From NCBI GenBank assembly GCA_036346255.1, contig CM070618.1:74906428-74970427 (forward strand): a DNA stretch of 64,000 nt, read 5' to 3'. Each line of letters starts with the position of its first letter. Positions within the stretch are counted from its first letter, which is position 1. Under the pieces are notes generated by a model. That model had not been told where the DNA came from. It ran no database searches and saw only the letters and a list, made by a program, of their open reading frames with translations. Both the position numbers and the translations under genes were made by a program. Origin of the DNA: Ampelocalamus luodianensis. Its lineage: Eukaryota; Streptophyta; Magnoliopsida; Poales; Poaceae. Of this stretch, positions 23,691 to 35,600 are shown one piece after another.

Positions 23691-24867
23691 CTACGGTGAT
23701 GCTGGGGTCGGTAGTCTTGGCACAAAAGTTGGTTGCGTTGGGGGTCCAATGATCCTCTGTGGGTGGGGGCATTCGACCTTACGATGCCCAGGCTTCCCGC
23801 AATTGAAACATGTGTTTGTGCCTCTCAGGCAATCATTTGTGAGATGACTTCCTCCACACTTCGCACACCTAAGTGCTATTGCAACTGGCTGTTGCTGGGA
23901 TATGGGTCTCTGGAAAGAGGGATTGAAGGGTCTCGGTCTGGGGGGTCCATATCTAGGTGGTGGTTGTTGCGACATGTGAGAATGAGGCCTATGACTAGGT
24001 GGTGGACGGTGGTCTGTCTTGGCTTTCTTCCTTCGCTCCTTAGTTAGGTTAGAGTGCTCATTTTCCAGTATGATGGCTCTATTGACCAAGTCTAAAATTC
24101 GGCGATCTTGTGTATGGATAGAAGCATATTATGATAAGGGTGCATTCCTTCCAGGAATTTTTCTATCTTCTTTTCTTCGGTGTCTATGTCAGATGGAGCA
24201 TAGCGGGAAAGTTCATTGAACTGACTAAGATACTCTATCATCTTTCTCCCTCCTTGGGTTAAAGCCCTAAACTCTCGCTTCTTAAGCTCCATTCTTCCCG
24301 TGGGCACATGGGTTTCTAAAAAACGCAACTTAAATTTGGCCTAAGTAATCGATTGTTCACTGACACGGTTGCGGTTGTAGTTGAGCCACCATATGGCTGC
24401 CGGTCTAGTCAGTTGGTGTGACACATACTGAGCTTTTTTTTTCATCTGAGCACCCTATGGTGTCAAGCTTCTTTTCTACCTCCATTAGCCAATCGTCTGC
24501 GTCTAATGGATTAGCTGGTTTGATAAAGGTGGGAGGGCGAGTTTAGAGAAAGTCACCCAAACTAACCCGTGGGCTGGCCGTGTAGTTGTAGGTGCTATTA
24601 GGGTTAAGAGTGTTTCCATAAAGAAATTTTGGCTTTCCTGGGCTTCTTTCTAGAGTTTCCTAGGAATATGAGGACATCTGCCATTACTCCTAGAGGATCC
24701 GCTGCACCTACAGGTGTTGGGTGGCTAGCTTCTGGTACTGTGGTAGTTCGGGATTGGCTGGGCGCCGTCCCTGGATGTTCTATTAGTGGGTCTCCTGTTG
24801 GTCTGTCCTGCGAAAAGAGTCCTAGTCTTAGCCTCGATTCTCGTTCATCATGTCCTTGACCTTCCAT
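23691..24867 (-). pseudogene. Gypsy gag with two zinc knuckles
   Basis: The capsid part (24092-24328) shows EYLSQFNELSRYAPSDI and EKKIEKFLEGMHPY, typical of plant gypsy gag. The nucleocapsid part (23691-24089) carries two CCHC knuckles, CAKCGGSHLTNDC and CFNCGKPGHRKVEC, both with C-x2-C-x4-H-x4-C spacing. The region is split into three frames by stops near 24090 and 24340-24600. Confidence 0.75.
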
Positions 24868-25840
24868 CCTGCAGGGAGGTGTTTATAAATCGTTTGCATT
24901 AGTAGTTGGGATTATAGCAGTTTATCTTGAGGAGTATTTTCGTTGGTTATACTAATTTCTTTTTTTCTTCAGCAGTAATTTGTGGTAGGGAAGATGGTGT
25001 CATATGTTAGGCCACACGAGACGAAACATCAAGCAACAATGATAGGCAAAAAGATCCAAACCCTATACTATCTGGGTTTCTAGTGCCCAGTCACACTCGA
25101 GGACACGTTCTCGAGACCGCCCAAACCACGTGTTTGGGAACGCTTAGAGCTTGCCTCTGAGTGCGAGCCTACACTACCCTAGATCCATGCGCCCAGGCAT
25201 GCTTGAGATCTGGCTCAAGTCCACCCAAACCACATATTTGGAACTGCTCAGGGTTCATTCCAGAGTACGCCCAGGACTTCGTTCCTGGGTACGCCTGAGC
25301 TACGCGCCCGGGAGCGTCACGAACCACTCGTTCGGAAATTTTGGTATGCAGAAATGAGGTAAGTCATCCTTTTTTACACCTTCAACCTTTATTTGATTTT
25401 TACACTTGTTTTCTTTTAGAATGTTGAAGGGTCATTTTAGTTATACAGATGAAGAGGTAAGGAATCCTATAGGTATAGTCCGTACTTATCCAATAGTGGA
25501 AAACCATGCCCATGCCATAAGTCTAACTCCATGGCTCTAGTCCAGGCGCTATAGTCTACAATCTTACAATAATACCCCATCGCCTAAATTTTCAAACAAC
25601 CTATCTTAGGTCGAGCTGCTAGCCTGACGGGCTTACTAGCATGAGATATCAACACAAATCTTAAAACAACAACAAGCTGACAAGAACAAGGTACATAAGG
25701 GTAGCTGAGGCAAGTACATCAAACAAACCCTCCGACTGATACAAAGACTACTCATGACTCAAGCTGACTACCAAACAAAACAACAACACAGCTAGACTAT
25801 GCTCGTAGACCTCAGTTTACCCTGGGGAAGACTATACCGA
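24868..25840. other. Upstream gypsy region / imperfect repeats
   Basis: Non-coding. Between about 25085 and 25330 there are imperfect repeats built around CCACCCAAACCAC and CACGTGTTTGGGA-like palindromic pieces. Probably the leader or LTR part of the minus-strand gypsy element; no clear primer-binding site was found. Confidence 0.4.
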
Positions 25841-26305
25841 CTAAGGGCTCGTCGGCACCCTCTCCTCTGGGTGACTCTCCTCCTCATCCTCAAGTCCCTG
25901 ACTGGTGCTGGCTCCCCCTGCTACTGCGTGACTACTGCTGGGATCTTCGAAGTAGGTGCGGTAAATCTCCTCTAAGATGGCAGTGTCTCGGACCAAGTCT
26001 GGGTGCACAGTGATACGGGGACCACGGAGCTCGGGCCTCAAATGGTGGGGAAGTGGGCAATTGGGTATAGGTGCTGGGGTATTTCCGACATCTCCTTGTG
26101 GTGGTGGGGTAGGGATATGGGGGTAGGGATCATACATGGGAGCAGGGATGGCGGGGTAGTGGTCATAATATGGGGTAGGAATGTGGTTTGCTGGAGGCAC
26201 TAGGATAAAGTCATTAGCTATATATGGGTCAAAGGCAGAAGGAGGTGGTGTGGCTGGGTAGTAGTGGGGTGGATCTAGGGGTGGAGCTCTGGGAGAATTG
26301 GTCAC
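25841..26305 (-). CDS. Pro/Tyr-rich open frame upstream of the gypsy gag (unknown)
   Basis: An uninterrupted 154-codon frame. The N-terminal two-thirds is low complexity, with many PP, YP and HY pairs (TPYYDHYPAIPAPMYDPYPH). The C-terminal third is acidic, with ILEEIYRTYFEDPSSS. No known domain. Its strand and position 5' of gag suggest an accessory or N-terminal gag frame of the same element, but a link is not proven. Confidence 0.35.
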   Translation of the reverse strand: MTNSPRAPPLDPPHYYPATPPPSAFDPYIANDFILVPPANHIPTPYYDHYPAIPAPMYDPYPHIPTPPPQGDVGNTPAPIPNCPLPHHLRPELRGPRITVHPDLVRDTAILEEIYRTYFEDPSSSHAVAGGASTSQGLEDEEESHPEERVPTSP

Positions 26306-28256
26306 TGGGTCAGTGGTGGGGTAAGTGGGGTGGCATGAGACACCTTCTCGGGTTGTGGAATGGCGGGCCTCTTATAGTCTCTAGGGCTCTGTACTGCTTT
26401 CGCCAGAAGTCTGAGCTTTCCTCTGCTCTAGCTAAAGCTCCTTGGGTGATGTTATGCAACATAGTGCTAGCCAACAGCATCGTGTCGGTGGTCTCTCTCT
26501 GTACGGCTGAGGTGGCGGGGAGAGTGGTGGGTAGGGGTAGCTAGAGGTATGGCTGGGACCAAACTGTAATCCGAAGCTTCCTGGGGCTATGGGCGGTATC
26601 TCCCCGAATTGTGAACCTCTCAACTGATCACCAAGCCGGCCCCGCCGCCATCTCCTTCCTCCAAGCCGTTGCCGCCATCCTCCTTCCTCCCTCGCCATCG
26701 TCGGCTTGGCGGTCCCCCTCGTCCTCTCCACAATCGGGCTACACTGGCCGTGCCTGGCACGGCCCAACGCTGTTCGTGCCAGTGGGGCTGCCCAAGCACG
26801 GCACGAGCCTTCGTGTCGTGCCTAGGTTGGACCAACAGTTCTGTGCCACGGGTCGGCTGGCAGGCACAGCCAATCTGGCCAGCTCTAGAAGGGCAAGGGC
26901 AAGAAGGTCATTTCGTATGCATAGAAAAAGCAAAAGAAACAGAAATCATTAAAATATCTCGAAAATAGCAAAATACAAACACTGTAACTAAAGATGTGGT
27001 ATAAGATCTATTGCAATGTTCTCTATCCAAATTAACCGACACGATACCAGCGCCTCCCTTACGTTCCATCGGGGATCCAAAAACAGCTTCTAAACATGCT
27101 CGTTAGCTGATTCTCCCACAAGAAGTGATGCCGCGCAAGCACAAATCTCTCACGCCAATTAGAAGAAGTGATCTCTCTAAATGGAGAACAGCGGCTGGTG
27201 GCGGTGGTGGTTTAACTTGGAAGCAAGGTGAAAGAGTAAAGTTGGGGGGTTTCCCTTGCCTCGGAGCAGCGAAAGACAAAAGAGCGATGCGATTGGTGTC
27301 TGCTTCCGACTGCGAGCTGAGTTCGCTCGCCGTCTCTTACACTGACCGACGAGGCCGAGACTGGGACAGAGTGAGACCCAGATTAAAGGTACAAGCTGGA
27401 GGACCAGGAGGAGGGCAGTGGCGCGTGGTCACCGTCGCTTGCTCGTGGTGGTGTTGTCCGACGCGCTCCAGTGGGGGGAGAGTACTCGGGAGAAGAGAGT
27501 GTCGTGTACCGTAGGGTACCCACCGTACACGCGGCGGCCGGAAGGCAGGCAGAGGTCACAAGGGCACTAATGCCATTTCAGAATATATCTATTTGAGAAG
27601 TATGTTTTTAATTCCTGCAAGAATTGTATTGTTTGGTACGAAATTCCTATAATACTGACGCGCTTTAGATAGACAAAAGGATATTACTATCCACAATTTG
27701 ATAAGAGTGGATCTGGAGCATTTTGGATTTTAAGTGTAATACGCCACACAAAACTCTGGCCGGATTTTTGTTTTTGTTTTTACTCTGGCCGAATCAGTGT
27801 GTCGCGTAGCTTAGTAGAATAAAGAGCATCAATAAAGGTTAGAAAGGCAAGAAATATAGCAAGCCTCGAGAGATCGAGAGAGCACAAACTAACACGCATA
27901 TCATCATGCAGCAAAGAAGTGCGGTGAAACTTTAGGAGCATATTTGGATAGGTGAGATTCATCAGAATTCCCATCATCAAAACACCCTAATCTGGATGGA
28001 TGCAACAGATGGTCCCATAAAGTTCTGGTTTTTTTACTTCTAGGTTAATTTAGGTTTTGCTGAAGTTCAACCATAAGAGTTACATCAATCTCCACATCAA
28101 AGATAATAAATATAGTTGAGTGCGATGACACTACTCTTTAGCAGCATGCCCTCTTTAACCTACTAGCAGAACATATAGGAGGCAAATTAAGCCTGACACA
28201 AGCTAACAACATCACGAGAACATTGGTTCCGTCTCCTTCTGTCCACTTCAATGTAT
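26306..28256. other. Intergenic DNA and DRB 3' flank
   Basis: No gene recognised. The block 26740-26880 is built from CGTGCC / GGCACG motifs in both orientations, a known style of grass repeat. The sequence below 28257 is the 3' UTR and flank of the dsRNA-binding-protein gene; its end was not determined. Confidence 0.4.
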
Positions 28257-29657
28257 TTAAGCTGTAGTCTTACCGCCTGCATTTGGACATAGAGAACAAC
28301 TTCAATAGCGAGCAGATAACGATGGCTACTAGTAAAATTAAAAAACACAGTGCAAAGTTCAAAATACCTTCATGGTTGAAGGAAGGTAGGCTGACGGCCA
28401 CCCACATGTCGTCACTGAAGGGGAGAAGGCTCGCGCCTTCCGGTAATACTATGTCAGGGCGGCGTGGGTAGACCTGGACTCGGTTAGTGAACATCGAGCA
28501 ACCGCATCCAGCAGACGTAACAGGCGTTGTAGTTGTTGTCACCGCAAGGTTGGAAGCATTGGTTGAGGGACTTGAGGCTACGGGGAGCGATGTGCCTTCC
28601 ATAGACAAGTCCATTTCTTCAGCCTCAGTGCTTGGCTCTGGAAGGGCAGGTTTGAGCGATGTGCCTTCCATAGACAAGTCCATTTCTTCAGCCTCAGTGC
28701 TTGGCTCTGGAAGGGCAGGTTTGTCACCTCTCAAGTCGGCAGGTTGGACATGTTCATCAAGAGATTGCATTGGTTCAGCAATAGGAAGGGGATTAGCAGA
28801 CCCAACAGAGTGAGAATGATTATCCACTGCAAAATGATCAAACCATATGGGTGAGTGGATGGAAATCCAGATAGATGCACACAGAGAAAGCACAGCCATC
28901 GAATGGCAAATACACACAAAAAGAAACTTACACATATAACATACTGGCAGTATGTAAACATGTGATATATAAGATAATGCACAATATTAGGTGCAGAAAG
29001 AACTATAGCAAACCGAGAGTCAATCAAAAGAAAAATTAAACTTTATTTGAGTTCTTGTGCATTCTAAAACATGACTTGTAAATGTGTCTACGGCAGAAAT
29101 ACTGCTACTACCAATGCCTATTACAGCATGAATGCATGGTCAGTGAAGCGTCCAAACTCCGAAGTCACCCAAGTTCAAAGCAGTAGAAATTAAGCTTAAG
29201 CTCATGCAAATGAATCTGTGAGACATACATGATAGACAACATTCTAATATTAACTGCAACACATCAGTACCTCCTAGATGCACATCATTTGCAATTTACT
29301 AGTCACACCAAACATCTATTATATGTGTCATATCTCATATGCTTGCATTAGAAGATCACATTCTTAAACAGGAATGTGGATCAGAACTGGTTCAGAAGAA
29401 GCCCTGTACTAGAGGCTAAGGTAGCATATGCCCATGTCAAGTACTTGAAGTAATAGCATGCAGAAAAGGGGGAAAAGGAAGGTAGCCAGAAAACTCACTA
29501 GCATCAGAGTCATTCTTCTTGTCACTTGTTATTGATAATTGGGGCACTGAAAAACCAGGTTCTTCAATCTTGACCTCTTCTCCAGCAGATAGGTTCTTGG
29601 TTTCTTGTTGCATATGTGATCCTACTAGAAAAGCGGAAGAAAGGGACTCTTTTTTAC
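28257..29657 (-). CDS. DRB: DRB exons 5-7: C-terminal tail
   Basis: Exon 5 (29499-29657) encodes [20 protein letters not shown] and an acidic segment. Exon 6 (28368-28826) encodes [15 protein letters not shown], two perfect copies of a 23-residue block starting [20 protein letters not shown], and [20 protein letters not shown] near the end. Exon 7 (28257-28276) gives GGKTTA and stop. No known domain; the tail is rich in Ser, Pro, Glu and Thr. Confidence 0.75.
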
Positions 29658-32600
29658 CTAAAGGCACAAAAATTGTTGGTTTCCATATGCAAGAATTCCA
29701 AAAGAGGTTGTGCGTTGAAGAGAAAAGAGGAGGGAACAACTGAATCTAAAAGGATACTTAAAAATAGAACATACAAAGCAATAACCACAGCACAATATAA
29801 AGCATTGTAGCCAAGTAAAACATTAGCAAAAAACACATTGACAAAAGAATGGCAAAGGTCCAAATATTCACACCAAAAAAACATCTAATAAATAGATTGG
29901 AAGAAAAAAATGGTGGAGATGGAAATAACATCTATTAATCACCATCATCTCACAAGGAGCACAATTTGTGACAGAAAGCACTGTCTTCTGCCATCATAGG
30001 CGGAGATAAGTCTGGAAGAAAAAGTTAGAGCTGATTACACAGTTTGTTTGGTAAGGGTATCTCCAATAGTTAGAGATAATATTGTCTCTAACATATGCTA
30101 CATCATTTTTAGAGATAACATCTTCAATAGATAGTCTCTAGTATACTCTCCAATATGTATATTTTATAATTTTCTTTTGAAACGGGGCTACATGTCATCT
30201 AGAGTAAATTAATATATTATATCTTGTTTCGCGTGCACAATAGTCTCTTTCAAGAAGAGACGATTTGTACTCTCTCTCCTTCTCCTCTCTCCTCTACGTA
30301 ATATTTTGTTGACGTGGCATAGTTAAGAGACGACAATAAATACACTATTGGAGATGCTCTAAGTCCTAAGAATCCTTCTGACCTAAATATCCAAAAAATA
30401 ATTTGGGTGGTTTGTTCAGTGAGATTACAAATCACAGGACAAAGAAATGGTGTCCTAGTCCCAAATCTTTCCAGAAAAATGCTTATTACCCCTAAAGCCC
30501 AACCTTGCCCCCCATCAATTTACTGTTCTTGCTGCCTAAAGGTTAAGAACAGAATACAGAGAATAAAGCACAAAATCAAAGATTTCAAGAATAAGCAAAA
30601 GAAAAAAGAAGAGAAAGAAATATGTAGAAGAAAAGCACAGACAAGGTACAGACATGAGGGGAGCAAGAAGACCGATCGAAAAAAAGGATAGTGCAGAAGA
30701 AAGTAAACCCCAGACAGAATAACTGGAGGCACTTGGAAATTGTCTTTGTTGCTTAGAGATTGAAGGAGTTCGACAACCACCTTTAGATCTTCATCCAAAG
30801 GCTAGTATAGTAACTGGAAAAGAATGCAAAATCCGCATCACCATTTTCAAGTCAACGCTCTAGCCTTATATAGGAAATGTCTAAGCTTAGACAAATCGGA
30901 TATTAAGGCTAGGAATTTCATAATCAAGGTCGTATCGAACTATCGATACAGACGATACACAATACAGTACAGCGATATGTCGCTATTGTTAAGAGTATTG
31001 TATATTTTACATTCTCTCTCTCTCTCTCTCTCTTGGCCCATATGGCCCTTATAGCCCATGAGGCCCATGTATCTATGTCTACATATATCCCCTCCATTAA
31101 TGAATAAGATGCAAAGTTGTGAATAGCAAACCCTAGTTTTCATCTTCTCACATGGTATTAGACCCTAACCCTAACCCTAGCCTCGTTTCTACAGCCGCCG
31201 CCGCCTGGTTCTACTAGCAGAGCTTTTTGCTCAGGCCGACGGGCCTGAGCAGCTCTCTGCTTCATCTCCTCACGGCACCGAAGATCTCGTCGACCTGCGT
31301 CGATCCTCGCACGTCCTCTGCGCCGGGTGTTCCACCTCTCCGGATCTGCATCGTCTGACTGCCCAGATGTCGCATCTTGATGAGGGCATTCCTACTACTA
31401 CTACACCTTCTACTCCAAGTGTGCATGAGGGTATTTATGATACACCAAAAGGTCCAATGACTAGAGCAAGAGCTAAACTTCTAAATCAACAGGTGAATTT
31501 GTTTCTTAATAAACTTCCTTGTATTAATGAGAACAGTATACTACCTCATGCAAGTTCTTTGTGTATTCTCAGATTTGAACACACTGAAGATTTTGAAACC
31601 ATGAGGGCGGTGAGAGCGGTCAGTACCAAAGCCATGGAACCACTCTTTGGAAAGGAGAAGCCCATGCAATTACCAAGTCTAAGCCCATGTGCATGAAAGG
31701 AAAGTCCGCGGCGTGAGAAACTAACCAAAGGATGCTAAGCTTCGGTCCATATGGTTCGGCAGCCAACATGGCCTTGTTCGGTCAAGCCAAGTGCTTCGGT
31801 CCAGCCATGTGGGTCATGTGCTTTGGAAGCCAACAAGCCACGGTCAACATGCTAGCTTTGAGTCAAGCATTGTTTGGCTTTGTACTTTTATTTATCCTTT
31901 GAGTCCGAACAAACATGGATTAGAAATCCAAATAAGACTCAAGGCCGGCCAGGCCCATGCACGCGCGCATGTGTAACAGCGTAGGGAGGTTGTGACGCTT
32001 TAAGTAGCCGCCGCCGCTGTCGCATGAGGGGGAGGAGATCATTGTGATAAAAACAAAAACATATTACTGTTTCTTCTTGATGGCTGATTGCATCAATCGG
32101 GAAAATTGAGAGTTCTTGCTAATTGAGATCGTTCAACCTTTCCGCTGGGAATTGGGAGCTCGATAGGGCTTTGCTTGGTGGTCGTGAAGTCCGGCACGTG
32201 TGTTCTCGCGAATTAAAGAGTCTTCGTTCTTGCATTGGCAACGGAGGATTACTACGATTCGAGAGACTACCGTGAGTATCTTGATCCTACGTCGAGAAGA
32301 TCGGGCGACCCCGTATCATATCTGGTACTGCTCCGATCCCTCACTCGAAGAAGCTTCTCCTCTGCGCCGGGTCTTCCACCTCTCCGGATTTGCATCGTCC
32401 AACCGCCCAGAGGCCACCGCATTCCACCTGGAGGCCACGCTGACCTCCGCCCGAATCTTACGCCGCCCAGATCTGTAGTCGGCCTCCTCAGCTCTGGCCC
32501 GGTGGTCCTCCTCTGGATCCACGCCGCCCGTGAGTCCTCCGCCCGGTGGTTGCTTGTCTTCGGTCCTCTTCAGATCAGCGCCCGCGGCTATCTTCATCTC

Positions 32601-35600
32601 AGCGTCTACTTCTGCGCGCCGCCCGGATCTGCAGTCGACCTCCTCAGCTCCGGCACGGTGGTCCTCCTCTGGCTCCACGTCGCCTGTGAGTCCTCCGCCC
32701 GATGATCCTCCTTTGGTATCTCCTCTGTGCACGAGCCATTGTGTTCCTCTGGTAGTCTACACCTGATTAGTATTGTGTTGCTCTGTCCAGTGATTAGTAC
32801 CGCTGATCTGCTACTGTATTGCTGTGATTAGTCCTGCTACTGTTGATCTGTTGATCTGCTACTGCTGATCTGTTGCTACTGTGATTAGTACTACTGTTGC
32901 TCTGTTGCTACTGTGATTAATACTGTTGTGTGGTATGGCTAGATCCGACTCAATGTTTGGGGGTAGTTCATCTCTTGTGATCACGGACATCAAACTCGAT
33001 GGGTTGAACTACCGGGCATGGGCATTCTCAGTCAAGACTACTCTCAGGGGTCATGACCGGCATTGTGCTGAGTGTTGATGTTTCTCTGCGGATGAGTCTT
33101 GAGTATCATACTTCAGCCAAGCAGATGTGGACATACTTTGAGAAGAGATATGTTCAGTCCAGTGGTGCTCTTCGCTTCACATTGCTCAAGAACATTCATA
33201 GTCTTCAGCAGCAGCCAGATCAGTCAGTGGAGTATTACAGTGCTTTCACTCATATCACTAGCCCTCTAGAGTCTATAACACCGAAGGCCGCTGTTGCCTA
33301 TCAGTCTTGTGCTGCCAAAGATGAGTATGCTCAGCAGACGCTCATGTATCAATTTGTGATGGGGCTTCGATCGGAGTTTGAGCCTATTCGTACTCAGTTG
33401 CTCAACTATCCCACTCCACTGACTTTGACCGAGGTGCTCTCTAGTTTGATTGCAGAGACTCATCTTCATTCCCTTATGCCTGTCTCATGATCCTCACCAC
33501 ATGTTGTCCTGAGTCTCTCCCAGTGGTCTGGATCTACCAGAGCGACACCCACAGGAGTGTTGGTTTGTTCCCATTGCAAGAGGATTGGTCATCATCTTGA
33601 CAAATGTTTCAAGTTACATCCAGATCAGCTTATTGCTTATCGTGCGAGACAGCCATCTGACCGTCGTCGTGGAGTACCTACTGGGCCTTCCAAAGCACTT
33701 ACTGGAGCAGTCACTGTTGCCACATCCACATGTGACTTCTGGATTAGTGTCTGCTATAGCATCAGTTGCACCTTCTGCTTCTAGCACTGCTCATCCTTGG
33801 GTTCTGGACTCAGGTGCCTCTTTTCATGTCACATCTGATAGCTCTCAGCTTGTTGCTCGTAGGCCCGTGACTGATGCTACATATGTTCACATTGCTGGTG
33901 GTACACCTTGCTCTATTACCCATCAGGGCATTCTCTCTACATCTCGTTTCTCTATTCCTGATGTGTCTTTTGTTCCTTAGCTATCTATGAATCTTCTTTC
34001 TGTTGGTCAACTCACTGATATGAACTGTTTCATTAGATTTGATAATTCTTCTTGTTTCATTCAGGATCGTCAGAGCAGAAGAGCGATTGGTTCTGGCCAT
34101 CGTCGTAGAGGCTCTCCTAGTCTCTATGTCTTGGACACCTTATATTTTCCTTCCACCAGTACGTCGAAGGCCTTAGTGTCTTCTGCAATGTCATCATCTC
34201 AGTCTCCTGTTGGGTCTTCCTTCAGCAAGTGGCATCATCGACTTGGTCATCTTTGTGGAGCTCGCCTCACCACTCTAGTTCACCGGGGTTCCTTAGGTCA
34301 TGTTACTGTTGAGTCAAGTTTTCCTTGTACTGGTTGTAAGCTGGAGAAACAACTACAACTTCCATATCCCAGTAGTACCTCTCAGTCTTCCGATCCTTTT
34401 GATTTGGTGCATTCAGATGTATGGGGTCTATCTCCTTTTGTTTCGAAGGGTGGTCATAGTTATTATGTCATATTTGTTGATGATCACTCTCGATATACTT
34501 GGATCTATTTTATGAAACATCGCTCTCAGTTGATTTTCATTTATCAGTCTTTTGCTAAGATAATTCATACACAGTTTTCTTCTTCTATTTGTGTTTTTTC
34601 GTTCTAACTCTGGAGAAGAATATCTTTCCTCAGTTCCTTTCTTCTGAGGGTACTCTTCCTCAGCCCTCGTGTCCTGGTGCTCATGCTCAGAATGGTGTTG
34701 CTGAGCGCAAGCACCATCACATCATCGAGACTACTCATACTCTTCTCATTTCCTCCTTTGTCCCCTCTCACTTTTGGGGGGGAAGCAGTCTCTACAGCAG
34801 TCTATCTTATTAGCCGTCAGCCCTCTTCCAAGCTTCTGGGCAAGTGTCCTGGTGAGATCCTGTACAGAGCACCTGCTCACTATACTCATCTTCGTGTTTT
34901 TAGTTGTGTCTGCTATGTCCTTCTAGCACCTCATGAGCGCACAAAACTGAGCCCTCAGTCAGTTAAGTGTGTTTTTCTGGGTTATAGTCCTGAGCATAAG
35001 GGCTATCGTTGCTATGATCCCTCAGCACGTCGCATTCACACCTCTCGTGATGTGACTTTTGATAAGAGACGACCTTTCTTTCATCATCCTTCTACACATC
35101 CCACTTCTCCTTCCACAGATTCCACTTCCTTTTATGTCTACCTACCATTCCTTCATCAGATTCGCCTTTTCCAGATACACCTTTTCCACCCGTTTCATCT
35201 TCTAGTGTGCCTTCTCCACCAGCTCTACCAGTTTCTGACACTTCCACTTTTCCCTTCCACTATAGTCGCCGACAGAGAGGTCATTCTGATCCTCAGTCCT
35301 CCTCTCCTTCACATGATCCTCCGACTAGTACCATCGACTCTGACGATCGTTCTACTACATCACAATATGCCCTACGTGATCGTTCTTCTATTCAGGCACC
35401 AGAGAGATGGGGTTTTTCTCGTGCAGGTGCAGTAGCTGAGCCAAGTACCTATCAGGAGGCTGTCAGTGTACCTGAGTGGCAGTTGGCTATGACAGAGGAG
35501 CTCACAGCATTAGAGTGCACATGCACTTGGAATCTTGTTCCGCTACCATCTGGAGCTGTTCCTATCACTTGCAAGTGGGTGTACAAAATAAAGAACAACT

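Larger units (their letters stand above)
20230..24867 (-). mobile_element. Degenerate Ty3/gypsy retrotransposon (chromovirus type), internal region
   Basis: On the minus strand the order is gag, zinc knuckles, protease, reverse transcriptase, RNase H, integrase, a chromodomain-like tail, then a polypurine tract (AAGGGGGAGGA near 20234-20244) followed by TGAAAGAACCC, a probable LTR start at 20233. This protease-RT-RNaseH-integrase order defines Ty3/gypsy. Each domain is readable, but stops and frameshifts separate them, so the copy is dead. The downstream readable tail after the integrase is the chromodomain region of Tekay-like chromoviruses, also broken. LTR limits are not resolved. The proline/tyrosine-rich frame upstream (25841-26305) may belong to the element. 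Confidence 0.8.

Noticed and set aside
25085..25330. Spaced repeats that could suggest a CRISPR-like array
   Set aside because: Imperfect, irregularly spaced repeats in a plant genome next to a gypsy element; no array structure.
30730..30795. Candidate DRB exon ([10 protein letters not shown], minus strand)
   Set aside because: It would need phase 0 at its start, whereas exon 4 leaves phase 1 and joins exon 5 perfectly without it.
31160..31180. Telomere-like CCCTAACCCTAACCCTAG in the copia A leader (and a shorter one near 40208)
   Set aside because: Plant telomeres are CCCTAAA; only two or three units are present and they sit at the same leader position of both copia copies.
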